Assembly (NCBI GenBank): GCA_028280195.1
Contig: JANQMH010000112.1
Span: 61,048-125,047, forward strand
Direction: 5' to 3'
Length of the DNA stretch: 64,000 nucleotides
DNA from: Exilibacterium sp.
GTDB lineage: Bacteria; Pseudomonadota; Gammaproteobacteria; Pseudomonadales; Cellvibrionaceae
Shown here: positions 63,408 to 64,000 of the stretch, in pieces
Position numbering within the stretch: position 1 is the first letter of the stretch
Layout of the letters: each line of letters begins with the position of its first letter
Made by a program: the position numbers and the translations under genes
Notes under the pieces: generated by a model
What the model was told of the DNA's origin: nothing
Databases searched by the model: none
The model's input: the letters and a program-made list of their open reading frames with translations, nothing else

Positions 63408-64000
63408 AAGTGATGGTTTTCGCCGCCGGGCTGGGCAGGCGCATGCTGCCGCTGACGCGGGATCTGCCGAAGCCGCTGCTGGAGGTCGCCGGCAAGCCCC
63501 TGATTGCCCACCTGATCGAACGGCTGCGGCGCGCCGGTTTTACCGAACTGGTAATCAATATCGCCTACCTGGGGGAAAAGATTCGTCAATTCTGTGGCGA
63601 TGGCCGGCACTGGGGTGTGGATATTGCCTACTCGCCGGAGGCCCGCCCGCTGGAAACCGGCGGCGGCCTGTGGCGGGCTCTGCCGCTGCTGGGCGACGGT
63701 CCTTTCATGGTGATCAACAGCGATATCTGGACGGATTATCCGCTGCAGCAGCTGCGCGCCCGCGCCCTGCCGGCGGGGGTGATGGGACACCTGGTGATGG
63801 TGCCCAATCCCGAACACCGCCGGCAGGGTGATTACGGCGTCGATGCCGGGGGATTTCTAAGCCCACTGCAGGGCGAGGGTGAAGATCCCGCCGCCAGCTA
63901 TACCTTCAGCGGTATCAGCCTGATGCGGCCGCAGATGATCGCATGCTATCCGCGCTGCCGGGAGAGGTTCGCGCTGGCCGAGGTGTTCGACCATTATATC
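63404..64000 (+). CDS. murU: N-acetylmuramate alpha-1-phosphate uridylyltransferase MurU, C-terminus cut by window edge
   Basis: MurU makes UDP-MurNAc from the AmgK product, bypassing de novo MurA/MurB steps. The nucleotidyltransferase start VKVMVFAAGLGRRMLPLTRD, substrate-loop PKPLLEVAGKPLI, ETGGGLWRALPLLG and INSDIWTDY match the family. It starts at GTG 63404, overlapping the amgK stop by 4 nt. 199 codons are visible; the last ~25-30 residues lie outside the window. Confidence 0.94.
   Translation, partial: MKVMVFAAGLGRRMLPLTRDLPKPLLEVAGKPLIAHLIERLRRAGFTELVINIAYLGEKIRQFCGDGRHWGVDIAYSPEARPLETGGGLWRALPLLGDGPFMVINSDIWTDYPLQQLRARALPAGVMGHLVMVPNPEHRRQGDYGVDAGGFLSPLQGEGEDPAASYTFSGISLMRPQMIACYPRCRERFALAEVFDHYI

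Overview
The window is a 64-kb chromosomal stretch of a GC-rich gammaproteobacterium, most likely from the marine Cellvibrionales/Pseudomonadales side. The evidence is the rpsU-yqeY-dnaG-rpoD block with divergent tsaD-folB-folK and cca (an order close to Pseudomonas), the lptD-surA-pdxA-ksgA-apaH cluster, EF-P beta-lysylation genes, and the AmgK/MurU peptidoglycan recycling pair. The organism name is an inference; no rRNA or other diagnostic marker is present.

Layout. 1-6.5 kb: a truncated PilZ-like protein, epmB divergent from efp-epmA, then cysE and the stress kinase srkA. 6.6-13.5 kb: a KAS III-like synthase, comF, and a biotin operon bioB-bioF-bioH/bioC (fused)-bioD. 13.6-19.5 kb: a small rod-like flagellar protein, an SprA-type protein, a large acyl-CoA dehydrogenase behind a PsrA-type palindrome, a REC-EAL phosphodiesterase and an Hpt protein. 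19.6-24.4 kb: egtD-egtB (ergothioneine), a divergent LysR regulator and an LpxR-like outer-membrane protein. 24.5-30.1 kb: PpnN, a Kef-type antiporter, a CNNM/CBS protein and a secreted coiled-coil protein. 30.1-31.4 kb is gene-poor, with interleaved perfect inverted repeats, a promoter, a 47-codon ORF and two strong terminators. 31.4-36.3 kb is accessory in character: a small receiver-like protein, a tRNA remnant, avtA, a metallophosphoesterase, and an AT-richer HindIII-type restriction-modification pair just downstream of a tRNA(CAU). 36.3-45.2 kb: rpoD, dnaG, yqeY, rpsU, tsaD, folB, folK, a pteridine-reductase-like SDR and cca. 45.2-48.7 kb: an EamA transporter behind a possible leader/terminator, a receiver-histidine kinase, and an HTH-receiver protein sharing a TGTCA-rich control region. 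48.8-53.6 kb: the stress operon prkA-yeaH-spoVR. 54-64 kb: galE, apaH, ksgA, pdxA, surA, lptD, amgK and a truncated murU.

Shared themes. Several genes form pathways: EF-P and its two modifying enzymes; biotin; ergothioneine; folate; outer-membrane assembly (SurA/LptD); murein recycling. Intergenic DNA carries many short, degenerate repeats: ACTAGT-rich elements that overlap stop codons, and 12- and 16-bp tandem arrays. No CRISPR array, transposase, integrase or rRNA was seen. The most novel signals are non-coding: the interleaved inverted repeats at 30.3-30.5 kb, the promoter-to-terminator unit at 30.7-31.0 kb, and the antisense-oriented unit at 47.8-48.0 kb.
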